Assembly: GCA_022376925.1 (NCBI GenBank)
Contig: JAIOJX010000032.1
Coordinates: 114,801,979-114,865,978 of the forward strand
Direction: 5' to 3'
DNA length: 64,000 bases
From: Tragulus kanchil
Taxonomy: Eukaryota > Chordata > Mammalia > Artiodactyla > Tragulidae
Part shown: positions 24,801 to 32,171 of the stretch, piece after piece
How positions within the stretch are numbered: the stretch's first letter is position 1
How the letters are laid out: the number at the start of each line of letters is the position of its first letter
Position numbers and translations under genes: made by a program
The notes under the pieces: generated by a model
Told to the model about the DNA's origin: nothing
Databases searched by the model: none
Seen by the model: the letters and a program-made list of their open reading frames with translations, nothing else

Positions 24801-27032
24801 CTCTCAAGTAAGCTTTGGGGGTGGAGGAAGGATGAGCAATGAGGGACTAAAAACTTGAAATACTGGGGTTTAATCAGACTCTACCACTTAAGAAATATCT
24901 GAATTAGTTTTTGTTTCTTCAAAGAAACTTCCTGTTCCCCTTTACTGTTCAAAAAATACCTGCGTGGCACTCTGCCGTTTTCACAACCACTGTTTCCGAT
25001 TCTGTTGCACTTCGCGCATAATACTGCCCATTCTCCTAGCCACCAAACGCTGCTAGAAGCGAGGAGACCGACGCAGCACTAAAGGTGCTTCGCAACCCAA
25101 CAGAGTCCCCTAAAAGCAGTCAAGTCCTCTGTCAAAAGTCCCAGAATCTCAAGAACCACGACACTTTCCACCACAAAAAGGCGGCCTAGCTGAAGGCAGG
25201 AGGGTACCAGGTGAGCGCGGAGACCATGGGGAACAAGATTCACGGGGTCCCAACGCGGAAGTCCGAGGCGGACCGCAAGCCGCACAGTCCCAAACAATGG
25301 AGTTTTCCCGCCTCCTCGGGGCCCCGCCCCCTGCTCTGGAGCCCGCGGAGAAGCGAAGGCTCCAGCGCGCGACCCCGCCCCCCAGACGCCCCGCCCACCC
25401 GAGCCGCCAGTCCAGCCTCCTTCCTCGTGCAGGGCTTTTTTTTTTTTTTTTTGGCGCCAAATCTCTGATGGTTGTTTTCCCGAGATGTTTGGGGCTCCAA
25501 CCGCAGGCACACGCCAGATTTGTGGGGATTTAACATTTAGACAATCACTGATACACTTTATCAACATTATTTAAACAGCGTGAGGGGACAGAAGTCAAAA
25601 TGAAACTGTGGCTCAACATTCACCACTTAAGCCATGAAACTGGTATCAAAGTCAATTATGATATGAGGTTTATTTCTCATTCCATTTTTTTTCTCTGTAC
25701 TGGTTTGAAAGTTATATGTGTTTTCTTTCAATAGTTATATTGGAACTATAATTTTTAAGAGTCTAAACTCACCTCAATTTTCTTTACCCTCCCCTTTAAA
25801 CATTTTACCCTTGAACTGTCCCAAGAATTTAACAGGAATGCTGCCTTTAGTGTCCTCTCCAACTAGCTAATAAGATTTTCATGCAATTTCCTCTCAAGTA
25901 AGCTTTGGGGGTGGAGGAAGGATGAGCAATGAGGGACTAAAAACTTGAAATACTGGGGTTTAATCAGACTCTACCACTTAAGAAATATCTGAATTAGTTC
26001 TTGTTTCTTCAAAGAAACTTCCTGTTCCCCTTTACTGTTCAAAAAATACCTGCGTGGCACTCTGCCGTTTTCACAACCACTGTTTCCGATTCTGTTGCAC
26101 TTCGCGCATAATACTGCCCATTCTCCTAGCCACCAAACGCTGCTAGAAGCGAGGAGACCGACGCAGCACTAAAGGTGCTTCGCAACCCAACAGAGTCCCC
26201 TAAAAGCAGTCAAGTCCTCTGTCAAAAGTCCCAGAATCTCAAGAACCACGACACTTTCCACCACAAAAAGGCGGCCTAGCTGAAGGCAGGAGGGTACCAG
26301 GTGAGCGCGGAGACCATGGGGAACAAGATTCACGGGGTCCCAACGCGGAAGTCCGAGGCGGACCGCAAGCCGCACAGTCCCAAACAATGGAGTTTTCCCG
26401 CCTCCTCGGGGCCCCGCCCCCTGCTCTGGAGCCCGCGGAGAAGCGAAGGCTCCAGCGCGCGACCCCGCCCCCCAGACGCCCCGCCCACCCGAGCCGCCAG
26501 TCCAGCCTCCTTCCTCGTGCAGGGCTTTTTTTTTTTTTTTTTTGGCGCCAAATCTCTGATGGTTGTTTTCCCGAGATGTTTGGGGCTCCAACCGCAGGCA
26601 CACGCCAGATTTGTGGGGACAGAAGAAGCATGAAGGCACACCAGCGCGCCTGGGCCCCGCCTCCCCCCGATAGCCCCGGGTCGGGGGAGGAAGGAGAGGG
26701 GCAGGCAATGGAGACAGCCGCCGCTGCCCCCGGCAAGATGGCGGCCGCGAAAAGCGGGGCAGGGGGCGCCAGCCGACTGGCGTTACTGCTAATGAGCGAG
26801 GCTCTCTACCAGGGGTGAGCTTCTCCAGTGTCTGGGCTTCCCCAAACAACGACGGTTGTTCATTGGAAGGCACGTCCTCCAACCCTCCGGTCTGTCCCTC
26901 CCAGGGAGCCTCCATCCACCACCCCCTCCCTGAGGACTGGCCAGTGCCTCAAGCTCTCCACGGTCCAGCTTACTTGTCGGCGGAAACCAGCTCCGCGGCG
27001 ATGGCGGCAGTAGCTGTGGACTCTGCGGCCAT
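1..27032 (-). CDS. NASP: NASP, nuclear autoantigenic sperm protein (histone chaperone), first four coding exons, partial
   Basis: Nuclear chaperone for H1 and H3-H4, with a TPR fold. Four minus-strand exons join in phase: 26974-27032, 8138-8188, 5075-5185, 844-924. The product starts [20 protein letters not shown], continues [16 protein letters not shown], then [20 protein letters not shown] with the first TPR, and reaches [20 protein letters not shown] then LELA at the last exon. These match the known NASP N-terminus with small differences (human has MAME and IEDVPAP). The remaining exons lie beyond position 1. Introns are large and repeat-filled. Exons 1 and 2 are present more than once through local duplications. 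Confidence 0.95.
267..537 (-). mobile_element. CHR-2-like extended SINE (no C-rich module)
   Basis: Minus-strand tRNA-derived SINE: 5' head (TGGTAGTCCAGTGGG) at the right end and tail GACCAATAGAAGTAGCC then A-run at the left. Lies in a NASP intron. Confidence 0.85.
844..924 (-). CDS. NASP: NASP exon 4
   Basis: 81 nt: [20 protein letters not shown], then SLLELA, ending two bases into the Arg codon at a GTATGT donor. The acceptor follows a T-rich tract ending TTTAG. It continues the TPR region. The next exon, with the acidic insert, is not in the window. Confidence 0.95.
1401..1726 (-). mobile_element. Extended CHR-2-like SINE with C-rich module; copy at 2590-2920
   Basis: Bracketed by a 16-bp target-site duplication CTTGCCTCTCATTTTT (1385-1400 and 1727-1742), inserted into a MIR. 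Has the A box TGGTCCAGTGG, a B-box-like motif, CACGTG, and GCGCATGCGC at 1578-1587. The G-rich complement of the tail lies at 1434-1470. Confidence 0.92.
1745..1860 (+). repeat. MIR fragment
   Basis: CCTTAGTTTTCACCTCTGTA AAATGG resembles the MIR core end. The other part lies before the SINE at 1341-1384. Duplicated at about 2940-3050. Confidence 0.55.
3584..3896 (+). mobile_element. Extended CHR-2-like SINE with (TA)n(CA)n tail
   Basis: 12-bp target-site duplication AATCAACAAGAG at 3572-3583 and 3897-3908. The tail has GACCAATAGAAGTGGCC, a C-run and a TA/CA microsatellite at 3848-3881. Confidence 0.92.
4556..4814 (+). mobile_element. CHR-2-like SINE, intermediate tail
   Basis: Head TTCCCTGGTCGTCTAGTGGG, B box GATTCGATCCC. 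The tail ends GACCAATAGAAGTGGCC with no C-rich module. Confidence 0.85.
5075..5185 (-). CDS. NASP: NASP exon 3
   Basis: 111 nt: [20 protein letters not shown], then [18 protein letters not shown], the first TPR helix pair. The acceptor is CTTGCAG and the donor GTAAGT. Single copy. Confidence 0.95.
5977..6163 (+). mobile_element. CHR-1-type SINE
   Basis: CCCCTGGTGGTTCAGTGGC head and an AAATAAATAAAT tail, diverged. Confidence 0.75.
6463..6660 (+). mobile_element. Bov-tA SINE
   Basis: Contains GAAGATCCCCTGGAGAAG, TATTCTTGCCTGGAGAAT and CAGTCCATGGGGTC, diagnostic for Bov-tA. Confidence 0.85.
6675..7094 (+). mobile_element. Extended SINE with duplicated tail
   Basis: Flanked by ATTACACATTTGC (6662-6674) and ATTACACTTTTGC (7095-7107), a 13-bp target-site duplication with one mismatch. 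GCGCATGCGC at 6815-6824. The tail module is present twice. Confidence 0.92.
6921..7094 (+). repeat. 87-bp exact tandem repeat of a SINE tail
   Basis: 6921-7007 is repeated at 7008-7094. The unit is AGTGGAGGTGGCCC, then the C-rich module, then an A/T-rich TAATAATAA end. It lies inside one SINE bracketed by a target-site duplication. Confidence 0.95.
7444..7704 (-). mobile_element. Extended SINE, 5'-truncated; copy at 8468-8725
   Basis: 14-bp target-site duplication CTAGTTAATTGGTT at 7430-7443 and 7705-7718. The first ~20 bp of the head and part of the body around the NRF1-type palindrome are missing. Carries a strong G-rich tract at 7458-7497. Confidence 0.9.
8138..8188 (-). CDS. NASP: NASP exon 2, copy A
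   Basis: 51 nt encoding the acidic, Pro-rich linker [16 protein letters not shown]. The acceptor is CATTACAG and the donor GTACGA. A full duplicate lies 1,021 bp away, and a broken third copy starts at 10308. Confidence 0.93.
9159..9209 (-). CDS. NASP: NASP exon 2, copy B (duplicate)
   Basis: Identical exon and splice sites, in the second unit of the 7233/8261 duplication. Confidence 0.9.
9988..10104 (+). mobile_element. CHR-1-type SINE; copy at 11117-11233
   Basis: GGGACTTTCCTGGTGGTCCA head with an A-rich end, diverged. Confidence 0.6.
10308..10345 (-). pseudogene. NASP exon 2, truncated third copy
   Basis: Only the 5' part of the exon (in transcription sense) with its acceptor is present. 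The donor half is missing where the duplication joins a SINE, and one G of a GGGG run is lost, shifting the frame. It is a breakpoint remnant of the 9175/10308 duplication. Confidence 0.85.
11241..11500 (+). mobile_element. CHR-2-like SINE, older tail; truncated copy 10109-10307
   Basis: A box TGGTCCAGTGG, B box GGTTCGATCCC. The tail reads GAATAAAGATGAGTGAAAAA then ATCAATAAAGAGGCC, lacking the C-rich module. The 10109 copy is cut at the duplication junction. Confidence 0.85.
11530..12050 (-). repeat. L1 3'-end-like fragments
   Basis: GGGACCTACTGTGTAGCATA and AATTGCTTTACAATATTGCA resemble cetartiodactyl L1 3' sequence. Part is repeated at 12815-13130. Assigned from memory of the family. Confidence 0.45.
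11734..13923. repeat. Tandem direct duplication, ~1.08 kb (11734-12814 / 12815-~13923)
   Basis: Restarts at GGAATACTCCAAATATGG. Content is an L1 3'-end-like fragment, a CHR SINE and unique intron. About 40 bp near the end of the first unit is missing relative to the second. Confidence 0.95.
12239..12350 (+). mobile_element. CHR-1-type SINE, degraded; copy at 13320-13430
   Basis: AATTCCCTGGCTGTCCGTGG then GGGGAACTAAAACCCCACAA. Confidence 0.55.
14353..14641 (-). mobile_element. Extended SINE with G-rich tail complement
   Basis: Begins with a G8 run and GGGAGGGAGGGGGGCGGGCG on the plus strand, and ends at the ACCACCAGGGAAGCCC head. About 20 bp of the body near 14542 is deleted. AGGGTTTTT flanks may be a short target-site duplication. 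Confidence 0.85.
14655..14785 (-). mobile_element. CHR-1-type SINE
   Basis: ATTTATTTGGCTGTGCTGGG at the tail and AAGGAAGTCCCT at the head, minus orientation. Confidence 0.6.
14829..17051. repeat. Tandem direct duplication, ~1.1 kb (14829-15930 / 15953-17051)
   Basis: Units are separated by a 22-bp filler at 15931-15952. Content is NASP intron 1 with MIR and Bov-tA sequence. Confidence 0.95.
15756..15930 (+). mobile_element. Bov-tA SINE; fuller copy at 16879-17075
   Basis: GTAGCTCAACTGGTAAAGAA and TATTCTTGCCTGGAGAATCC. The first copy is cut at the duplication junction. Confidence 0.85.
17908..18105 (+). mobile_element. Bov-tA SINE
   Basis: AGCTCAGATGGTAAAGAACC head and GCTACAGTCCATGGGG near the end. 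Confidence 0.8.
18068..20259. repeat. Tandem direct duplication, ~1.1 kb (18068-19176 / 19177-20259)
   Basis: The first 60 bp of the second unit loses one base from each of several homopolymers, and there is one larger gap. The rest is near-identical. Contains a SINE, CHR fragments and L1. Confidence 0.95.
18288..18545 (+). mobile_element. CHR-2-like SINE, older tail; copy at 19371-19628
   Basis: TTCCCTGGTGGTCCAGTGGG head. Tail AAAGATGGATGAAAATAAAT then ATCAATAAAAGAGGCC, no C-rich module. GCGCATGTGC in place of the perfect palindrome. Confidence 0.85.
18863..20580 (-). repeat. L1 ORF2 fragment (interrupted by duplication)
   Basis: GATTACTATAGCTTTGCAAT and GGGCTATTACATTCCATTGT are typical antisense L1 ORF2. 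The fragment resumes after the duplicated unit to about 20580 and carries a small CHR-like insert near 20290. Copy at 21324-21720. Confidence 0.6.
20179..22453. repeat. Tandem direct duplication, ~1.13 kb (20179-21308 / 21324-22453)
   Basis: 15-bp filler at 21309-21323. It overlaps the preceding block by about 80 bp. Contains L1 and a CHR-type SINE. Confidence 0.95.
20600..20910 (-). mobile_element. CHR-type SINE; copy at 21745-22055
   Basis: TGTGGGATCTTCCCGGATCA then GGGATCGAACCCATGTCTCC, minus orientation. Confidence 0.65.
22365..24669. repeat. Tandem direct duplication, ~1.15 kb (22365-23518 / 23519-24669)
   Basis: Contains the SINE with a 16-bp target-site duplication in both units. Confidence 0.95.
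22503..22828 (+). mobile_element. Extended SINE, full-length, young; copy at 23658-23983
   Basis: 16-bp target-site duplication ATATATTCTAACTACC at 22487-22502 and 22829-22844. A box TGGTCCAGTGG, B box GGTTCGATCCC, CACGTG, GCGCATGCGC at 22643-22652, tail module GCCCGCTCCCCTCCCTCCCC. Confidence 0.95.
24436..26618. repeat. Tandem direct duplication, ~1.09 kb (24436-25526 / 25527-26618)
   Basis: Duplicates NASP intron 1 sequence leading into the CpG island, including the E2F palindrome. Confidence 0.95.
26541..26552. promoter_or_regulatory. Perfect E2F palindrome TTTGGCGCCAAA
   Basis: The 12-mer is a textbook palindromic E2F site, preceded by a run of about 17 T. It lies in NASP intron 1, about 490 bp below the start codon. 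Duplications give further copies at 25450-25461 and 27668-27679. E2F control would fit a histone chaperone. Confidence 0.55.
26708..26815 (+). other. Candidate plus-strand first exon in NASP intron 1, product not recognised
   Basis: On the plus strand, two ATGs in strong context (GGCAATGG, AAGATGG) open a frame starting [17 protein letters not shown] and running to [11 protein letters not shown], where a GTGAGC donor follows. AAGATGGCGGC at 26733-26743 matches the YY1 site commonly found just inside housekeeping first exons, in this orientation. It lies antisense to NASP inside the CpG island. I do not recognise the peptide. It may be a bidirectional or antisense transcript, or a chance frame in GC-rich DNA. 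A second copy is at 27835-27942. Confidence 0.3.
26974..27032 (-). CDS. NASP: NASP exon 1 coding part, copy A
   Basis: ATG at 27032-27030 in the context GAACGATGGCC, followed by 19 codons plus two bases ([19 protein letters not shown]) and a GTAAGC donor at 26973. This start was chosen because it matches the NASP N-terminus and lies about 100 nt below a TATA-containing promoter. An identical copy lies 1,127 bp upstream. Confidence 0.93.
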
Positions 27033-27124
27033 CGTTCCCCTGAGGTGGTCGGCCAGCGGACGGAACAGAACCTGTGAGAAAAACAGAGGGAATTCGGGAC
27101 GCAAGAGACTTATTCAGGAACAGA

Positions 27125-27260
27125 AAATGGCAGATTGGAGACCCCGCGCGGCTGGGTCCTCTTATATACCACGGTCGTTCGCCCCGCCTATCCACTTCCG
27201 GATCCTCCCCCTCGAGTTTAAAGGGCCAGGACCCAGCCCCAATCCAAACCAAGGCTATCC
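27125..27260 (-). promoter_or_regulatory. Probable NASP core promoter (copy A)
   Basis: On the minus strand, in order toward the gene: GGATTGGGG (inverted CCAAT, about 27246-27238), CCGGAAGT (ETS, about 27202-27195), a GC box (about 27187-27181), and TATATAAG at 27168-27161. A start about 30 nt below the TATA would give a 5' UTR of roughly 100 nt before the ATG at 27032. A CTCACAG preceded by a pyrimidine tract at about 27078-27072 resembles a splice acceptor, so a spliced 5' UTR is also possible. The same set recurs 1,127 bp upstream, with TATATAAG at 28295-28288. Confidence 0.55.
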
Positions 27261-28100
27261 CCCGCCAGCACCATCTGGTTCTGCGGGGTACCTTTCCTCC
27301 CTGGCCTGCCTTCCTCATAAACAGCAACTTTTTGCTTCTCTAGCAAGTAGCGTAAGAAGAACTAGAATTTTGGCACTACAGTTCCTGACTGGACGTCGGC
27401 CAGTGGCTTCCAGAGAAAGAGAAGCGAGTGCCGCTCTATATGTTTGGAGAGAGTAGCCTAGAGTCTCTTTCCAGGCAGGTTACTTAGGATTCACGGGGTC
27501 CCACGCGGACGAAGCCGCACAGTCCCAAACAATGGAGTTTTCCGCCTCCGGCCCTGGAGCCGCGGAGAAGCGAAGGCTCCAGCGCGCGACCCCGCCCCCC
27601 AGACGCCCCGCCCACCCGAGCCGCCAGTCCAGCCTCCTTCCTCGTGCAGGGCTTTTTTTTTTTTTTTTTTGGCGCCAAATCTCTGATGGTTGTTTTCCCG
27701 AGATGTTTGGGGCTCCAACCGCAGGCACACGCCAGATTTGTGGGGACAGAAGAAGCATGAAGGCACACCAGCGCGCCTGGGCCCCGCCTCCCCCCGATAG
27801 CCCCGGGTCGGGGGAGGAAGGAGAGGGGCAGGCAATGGAGACAGCCGCCGCTGCCCCCGGCAAGATGGCGGCCGCGAAAAGCGGGGCAGGGGGCGCCAGC
27901 CGACTGGCGTTACTGCTAATGAGCGAGGCTCTCTACCAGGGGTGAGCTTCTCCAGTGTCTGGGCTTCCCCAAACAACGACGGTTGTTCATTGGAAGGCAC
28001 GTCCTCCAACCCTCCGGTCTGTCCCTCCCAGGGAGCCTCCATCCACCACCCCCTCCCTGAGGACTGGCCAGTGCCTCAAGCTCTCCACGGTCCAGCTTAC

Positions 28101-28159
28101 TTGTCGGCGGAAACCAGCTCCGCGGCGATGGCGGCAGTAGCTGTGGACTCTGCGGCCAT
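28101..28159 (-). CDS. NASP: NASP exon 1 coding part, copy B (duplicate)
   Basis: Same 59 nt and donor as 26974-27032, inside the second unit of the 26327/27488 duplication. It is the copy adjacent to the unique upstream sequence at 28.6-28.9 kb. Confidence 0.9.
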
Positions 28160-28251
28160 CGTTCCCCTGAGGTGGTCGGCCAGCGGACGGAACAGAACCT
28201 GTGAGAAAAACAGAGGGAATTCGGGACGCAAGAGACTTATTCAGGAACAGA

Positions 28252-28387
28252 AAATGGCAGATTGGAGACCCCGCGCGGCTGGGTCCTCTTATATACCACG
28301 GTCGTTCGCCCCGCCTATCCACTTCCGGATCCTCCCCCTCGAGTTTAAAGGGCCAGGACCCAGCCCCAATCCAAACCAAGGCTATCC
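28252..28387 (-). promoter_or_regulatory. NASP core promoter, copy B (duplicate)
   Basis: Repeat of 27125-27260 with the same TATA, GC, ETS and CCAAT elements, in the second unit of the 26327/27488 block. Confidence 0.5.
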
Positions 28388-28619
28388 CCCGCCAGCACCA
28401 TCTGGTTCTGCGGGGTACCTTTCCTCCCTGGCCTGCCTTCCTCATAAACAGCAACTTTTTGCTTCTCTAGCAAGTAGCGTAAGAAGAACTAGAATTTTGG
28501 CACTACAGTTCCTGACTGGACGTCGGCCAGTGGCTTCCAGAGAAAGAGAAGCGAGTGCCGCTCTATATGTTTGGAGAGAGTAGCCTAGAGTCTCTTTCCA
28601 GGCAGGTTACTTAGGAAGG

Positions 28620-28900
28620 TAACTGAGACTTTCCGTGTGTTCTCTCAGTCGTAACGGATGGACACGCAGAAGCCGAGCGCGGGTATACCTGCAACGGTTA
28701 GAACAAATACCGGTGAGAGACTCGTGGCTCTGAACCTCAGCAACAACTGACGCAAAACAATGCTGTCCTAGGATTGGTCACCGCTTGAAACTACCGCGCT
28801 TGATTGGGACGCGACTTAGCTCCTCCCTTTGGACCCTCCCGCTTCGACTGGCCCAATCCGCTGACGCTGTCCTCTTAGGCCCGACCCCAGACTTCAAATT
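28620..28900. promoter_or_regulatory. Upstream NASP promoter segment with three CCAAT boxes
   Basis: Unique sequence bordering the NASP CpG island. CCAAT boxes lie at 28777-28773 and 28807-28803 (minus) and 28853-28857 (plus). On the minus strand GCGCGG is followed three bases later by TTTCAAG, loosely resembling a CDE/CHR cell-cycle element. That would fit the S-phase role of NASP but is inference only. Confidence 0.4.
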
Positions 28901-28974
28901 TTTGACTATATGAATTTACTGAGCTACGATTTATCGTTTGTCCACAACTTGCGGGGGCACTCGTGCTTAAATAT

Positions 28975-29090
28975 TTTGAAGTTATTAGCTGTCTCACTTA
29001 ATCTTTACAGCAAAGCTACTAGCGACAACGGTGTTATCAGTCCCACTTGGTAGAACTGGAAACCAAAGTTCAGAGACTGTACGACACTCT
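28975..29090 (-). repeat. MIR-like fragment
   Basis: TCACTTAATCTTTACAGCAA and GAACTGGAAACCAAAGTTCA fit a diverged MIR. Confidence 0.45.
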
Positions 29091-29092
29091 AT

Positions 29093-30436
29093 TCAGTTTA
29101 GTTCGGTTCAGTCGCTCAGTTGTGTCCTCCTCTTTACGACCCCATAGACTGCAGCACGCCAGGCTTCCCTACCTTTCGCCATCTCCCTGAGCTTGCTCCA
29201 ACTCACGTCCATTGACTCAGTGATGCCATCGAACCATCTCATCCTTTGTTTTCCCCTTCTCCTTCTGCTTCATTTCTCCCAGCGTCAGGGTCTTTTCCAA
29301 TGAGTATTCTTTCGCATCAGGTGGCTAAAAAATTGGAGCTTCAGCTTCAGCATCAGTCCTTCCAATATTCAAGGGTTGATTTCCTTTAGGATTGACTGGT
29401 TTGGTCTCCTTGTAGTCCTCTGGACTCTTAAGAGGCAGAATTCTACAACACCACAGTTCAAAGGCATCGATTTGGGGGTACTCGGCCTTCTTTATGGTCC
29501 AACTCTAAAATCCATACATGACTACTGGAAAAACCAATGCTTTGACTCTATGGACCTATGGCGAAGTGCTGTCTCTGCTTTTTTGTTGTTAATTTTGGTC
29601 TCTTTTATTGATTTTTTTAATCCATTTATTTTCATCCATCCTCATTCCCTGGCCTGTGTGGGCCTGCCATCACAGTGGCCTCTCTAGTTGCAGAGTTCCA
29701 ACTCTGGGCGCATGCGCTCCAGAGTCCTGACTCGCAATTGGATTCTCAGGGGCCAGGGATCGAACTGCCCCTTGCACTGCAAGGCAGACTCCTTACCCAC
29801 TGGATCACCAGAGAAGCCCGTCTCTGTTTTTTAATATGCTGTCTAGGTTTGTTACAGCTTTTCTTCCAAGGAGTAAGCGCCTTTTAATTTCATGGCTACA
29901 GTCACTGTCTGCAGTGATTTTGGAACCCAAGAAAATAAAATCTCTCACTGAGTCCACCATTTTCCCCTTCTATTTGCCATAAAGTGATGGGACTGGATGC
30001 CACGATCTTAGTTTTTTAAATTTTGAGTTTTAAGTCAAATTTTTCACTCTCCTATTTCACCTTCATCAAGGGGCTCTTCAGTTCCTCTTTGCTTTCTGTC
30101 ATTAGAGTAGTGTCATCTGCATATCTGAGGTTATTGATATTTCTTCCAGCAATACCAGCAATTGATTCTGGCTTATGAGTCATCCAACCCGACATTTCAC
30201 ATGATGTACTCTGCATATAAGTTAAATAAAGAGGGTAACAATATATAGCCAGACATACTCCCTTCCCAATTTTGAACCAGTCAAAAGCTTTAGTCAATGA
30301 AGCAGAGGTAGATGCTTGCCTGGAATTCTCTTGCTTTTTCTATGATCCAACAGATGTTGGCAATTTGATCTCTGGTTCGTCTGCTTTTTCTAAATTGAGT
30401 TTGTATATCTGAAGTTCTCAGTTCATGTACTGTTGA
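29093..30436 (-). mobile_element. BovB (RTE) LINE fragment; partial copy 30672-31566
   Basis: The minus frame at 30297-30052 encodes DWFKIGKGVCLAIYCYPLYL and NLRYADDTTLM, the RTE reverse-transcriptase catalytic YADD box. 29093-29545 matches the BovB 3' portion. A SINE interrupts it at about 29600-29818. It is a non-autonomous remnant. Confidence 0.88.
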
Positions 30437-31803
30437 ACTCTAAATTGCAAGACAGGTCGTTTATAGGAAGTAGTGTGCCTCATTCCTGCAACTGGCTTAG
30501 TGGAAGATAACTGGCAAGCTGAAATGATTGCACTTCCTCACTCCTGGAGCACTATCAATTGCCTTCCACCATGGCCTTGCCTACCATGATCAGAAGAGTA
30601 GTTTTATTTCTGTCCAGTTTCAGACACACTGGGAAAGATTCCTGGGGAGGATTCTTATTCCAGTCTGTCAAGACTCTATGGACCTATGGCGAAGTGCTGT
30701 CTCTGCTTTTTTGTTGTTAATTTTGGTCTCTTTTATTGATTTTTTTAATCCATTTATTTTCATCCATCCTCATTCCCTGGCCTGTGTGGGCCTGCCATCA
30801 CAGTGGCCTCTCTAGTTGCAGAGTTCCAACTCTGGCCGCATGCGCCCAGAGTCCTGACTCGCAATTGGATTCTCAGGGGCCAGGGATCGAACTGCCCCTT
30901 GCACTGCAAGGCAGACTCCTTACCCACTGGATCACCAGAGAAGCCCGTCTCTGTTTTTTAATATGCTGTCTAGGTTTGTTACAGCTTTTCTTCCAAGGAG
31001 TAAGCGCCTTTTAATTTCATGGCTACAGTCACTGTCTGCAGTGATTTTGGAACCCAAGAAAATAAAATCTCTCACTGAGTCCACCATTTTCCCCTTCTAT
31101 TTGCCATAAAGTGATGGGACTGGATGCCACGATCTTAGTTTTTTTAATGTTGAGTTCTAAGCTAGTTTTTCACTCTCCACTTTCACCTTCATAAAGGGGG
31201 CTCTTCAGTTCCTCTTTGCTTTCTGTCATTAGAGTAGTGTCATCTGCATATCTGAGGTTATTGATATTTCTTCCAGCAATACCAGCAATTGATTCTGGCT
31301 TATGAGTCATCCAACCCGACATTTCACATGATGTACTCTGCATATAAGTTAAATAAAGAGGGTAACAATATATAGCCAGACATACGCCCTTCCCAATTTT
31401 GAACCAGTCAAAAGCTTTAGTCAATGAAGCAGAGGTAGATGCTTGCCTGGAATTCTCTTGCTTTTTCTATGATCCAACAGATGTTGGCAATTTGATCTCT
31501 GGTTCGTCTGCTTTTTCTAAATTGAGTTTGTATATCTGAAGTTCTCAGTTCATGTACTGTTGAACTCTAAATTGCAAGACAGGTCGTTTATAGGAAGTAG
31601 TGTGCCTCATTCCCTGCAACTGGCTTAGTGGAAGATAACTGGCAAGCTGAAATGATTGCACTTCCTCACTCCTGGAGCACTATCAATTGCCTTCCACCAT
31701 GGCCTTGCCTACCATGATCAGAAGAGTAGTTTTATTTCTGTCCAGTTTCAGACACACTGGGAAAGATTCCTGGGGAGGATTCTTATTCCAGTCTGTCAAG
31801 ACT
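29544..31803. repeat. Tandem direct duplication, ~1.13 kb (29544-30671 / 30672-31803)
   Basis: Duplicates most of a BovB fragment with its inserted SINE, plus flank. Confidence 0.95.
29600..29818 (-). mobile_element. CHR-2-like SINE, older tail, inside BovB; copy at 30728-30946
   Basis: TCTTTTATTGATTTTTTTAA tail and TGGATCACCAGAGAAGCCC head. GCGCATGCGC at 29708-29717 is altered in the duplicate. Confidence 0.85.
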
Positions 31804-31854
31804 CAGGAAATTTGGAATTTTTAGGGATAAGAGCTGGGCCTGTAGACGCCAATC

Positions 31855-31990
31855 CAGCCCATTTTTAGCTGGGTGACCTGAGCCAAATCATAAAACCATG
31901 CAAGATTAAATATAAAATGAGGACAGTATCAGTATCTACCCTCAGAATATTATAAGAATTCAACATAATTGTTGCTTCAACAATCAAACA
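31855..31990 (+). repeat. MIR fragment; copy at 32995-33130
   Basis: AGCTGGGTGACCTGAGCCAA and TAAAATGAGGACAGTATCAG match MIR. Confidence 0.65.
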
Positions 31991-32171
31991 ATCAGCACTA
32001 TGTCTGAGTCATGCTAGCCAATTACTAAATGGCTACCGTCTGATAACACAGTGACTGGAGGATTGGGCTCCTGGGAGGGGAGATCGCTCCAATCCTTGCA
32101 ACCAGGAATAGGGCCTGAAAAATGCAATCCAAAAACTTGTGTGACCTTCTCATTCATTGTATAAGATTATA

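Larger units (their letters stand above)
8189..26973 (-). other. NASP intron 1
   Basis: About 18.8 kb as given but inflated by several ~1.1 kb duplications. Contains SINEs, L1 and MIR pieces, and at its 5' end the CpG island with the E2F palindrome. Stretches such as 9282-9980 and 15000-15750 show nothing recognisable. Confidence 0.8.
26327..28614. repeat. Tandem direct duplication, ~1.13-1.16 kb (26327-27487 / 27488-28614)
   Basis: Duplicates NASP exon 1, its core promoter and the plus-strand exon candidate. The first ~100 bp of the second unit lacks several short pieces of extremely GC-rich sequence. The remainder matches. Confidence 0.95.

Noticed and set aside
26169..26915. 248-aa minus-strand open frame in the CpG island, and the 213-aa plus-strand frame at 26815-27456
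   Set aside because: Low-complexity Arg/Pro/Gly/Ser products of GC-rich DNA. They run across NASP exon 1 in the wrong frame or strand and have no recognisable domain.
30052..30297. Reverse-transcriptase-like frame considered as a retron, group II intron or DGR
   Set aside because: The YADD context and flanks match the ruminant BovB LINE, and the frame is truncated. No bacterial-type partner is present.
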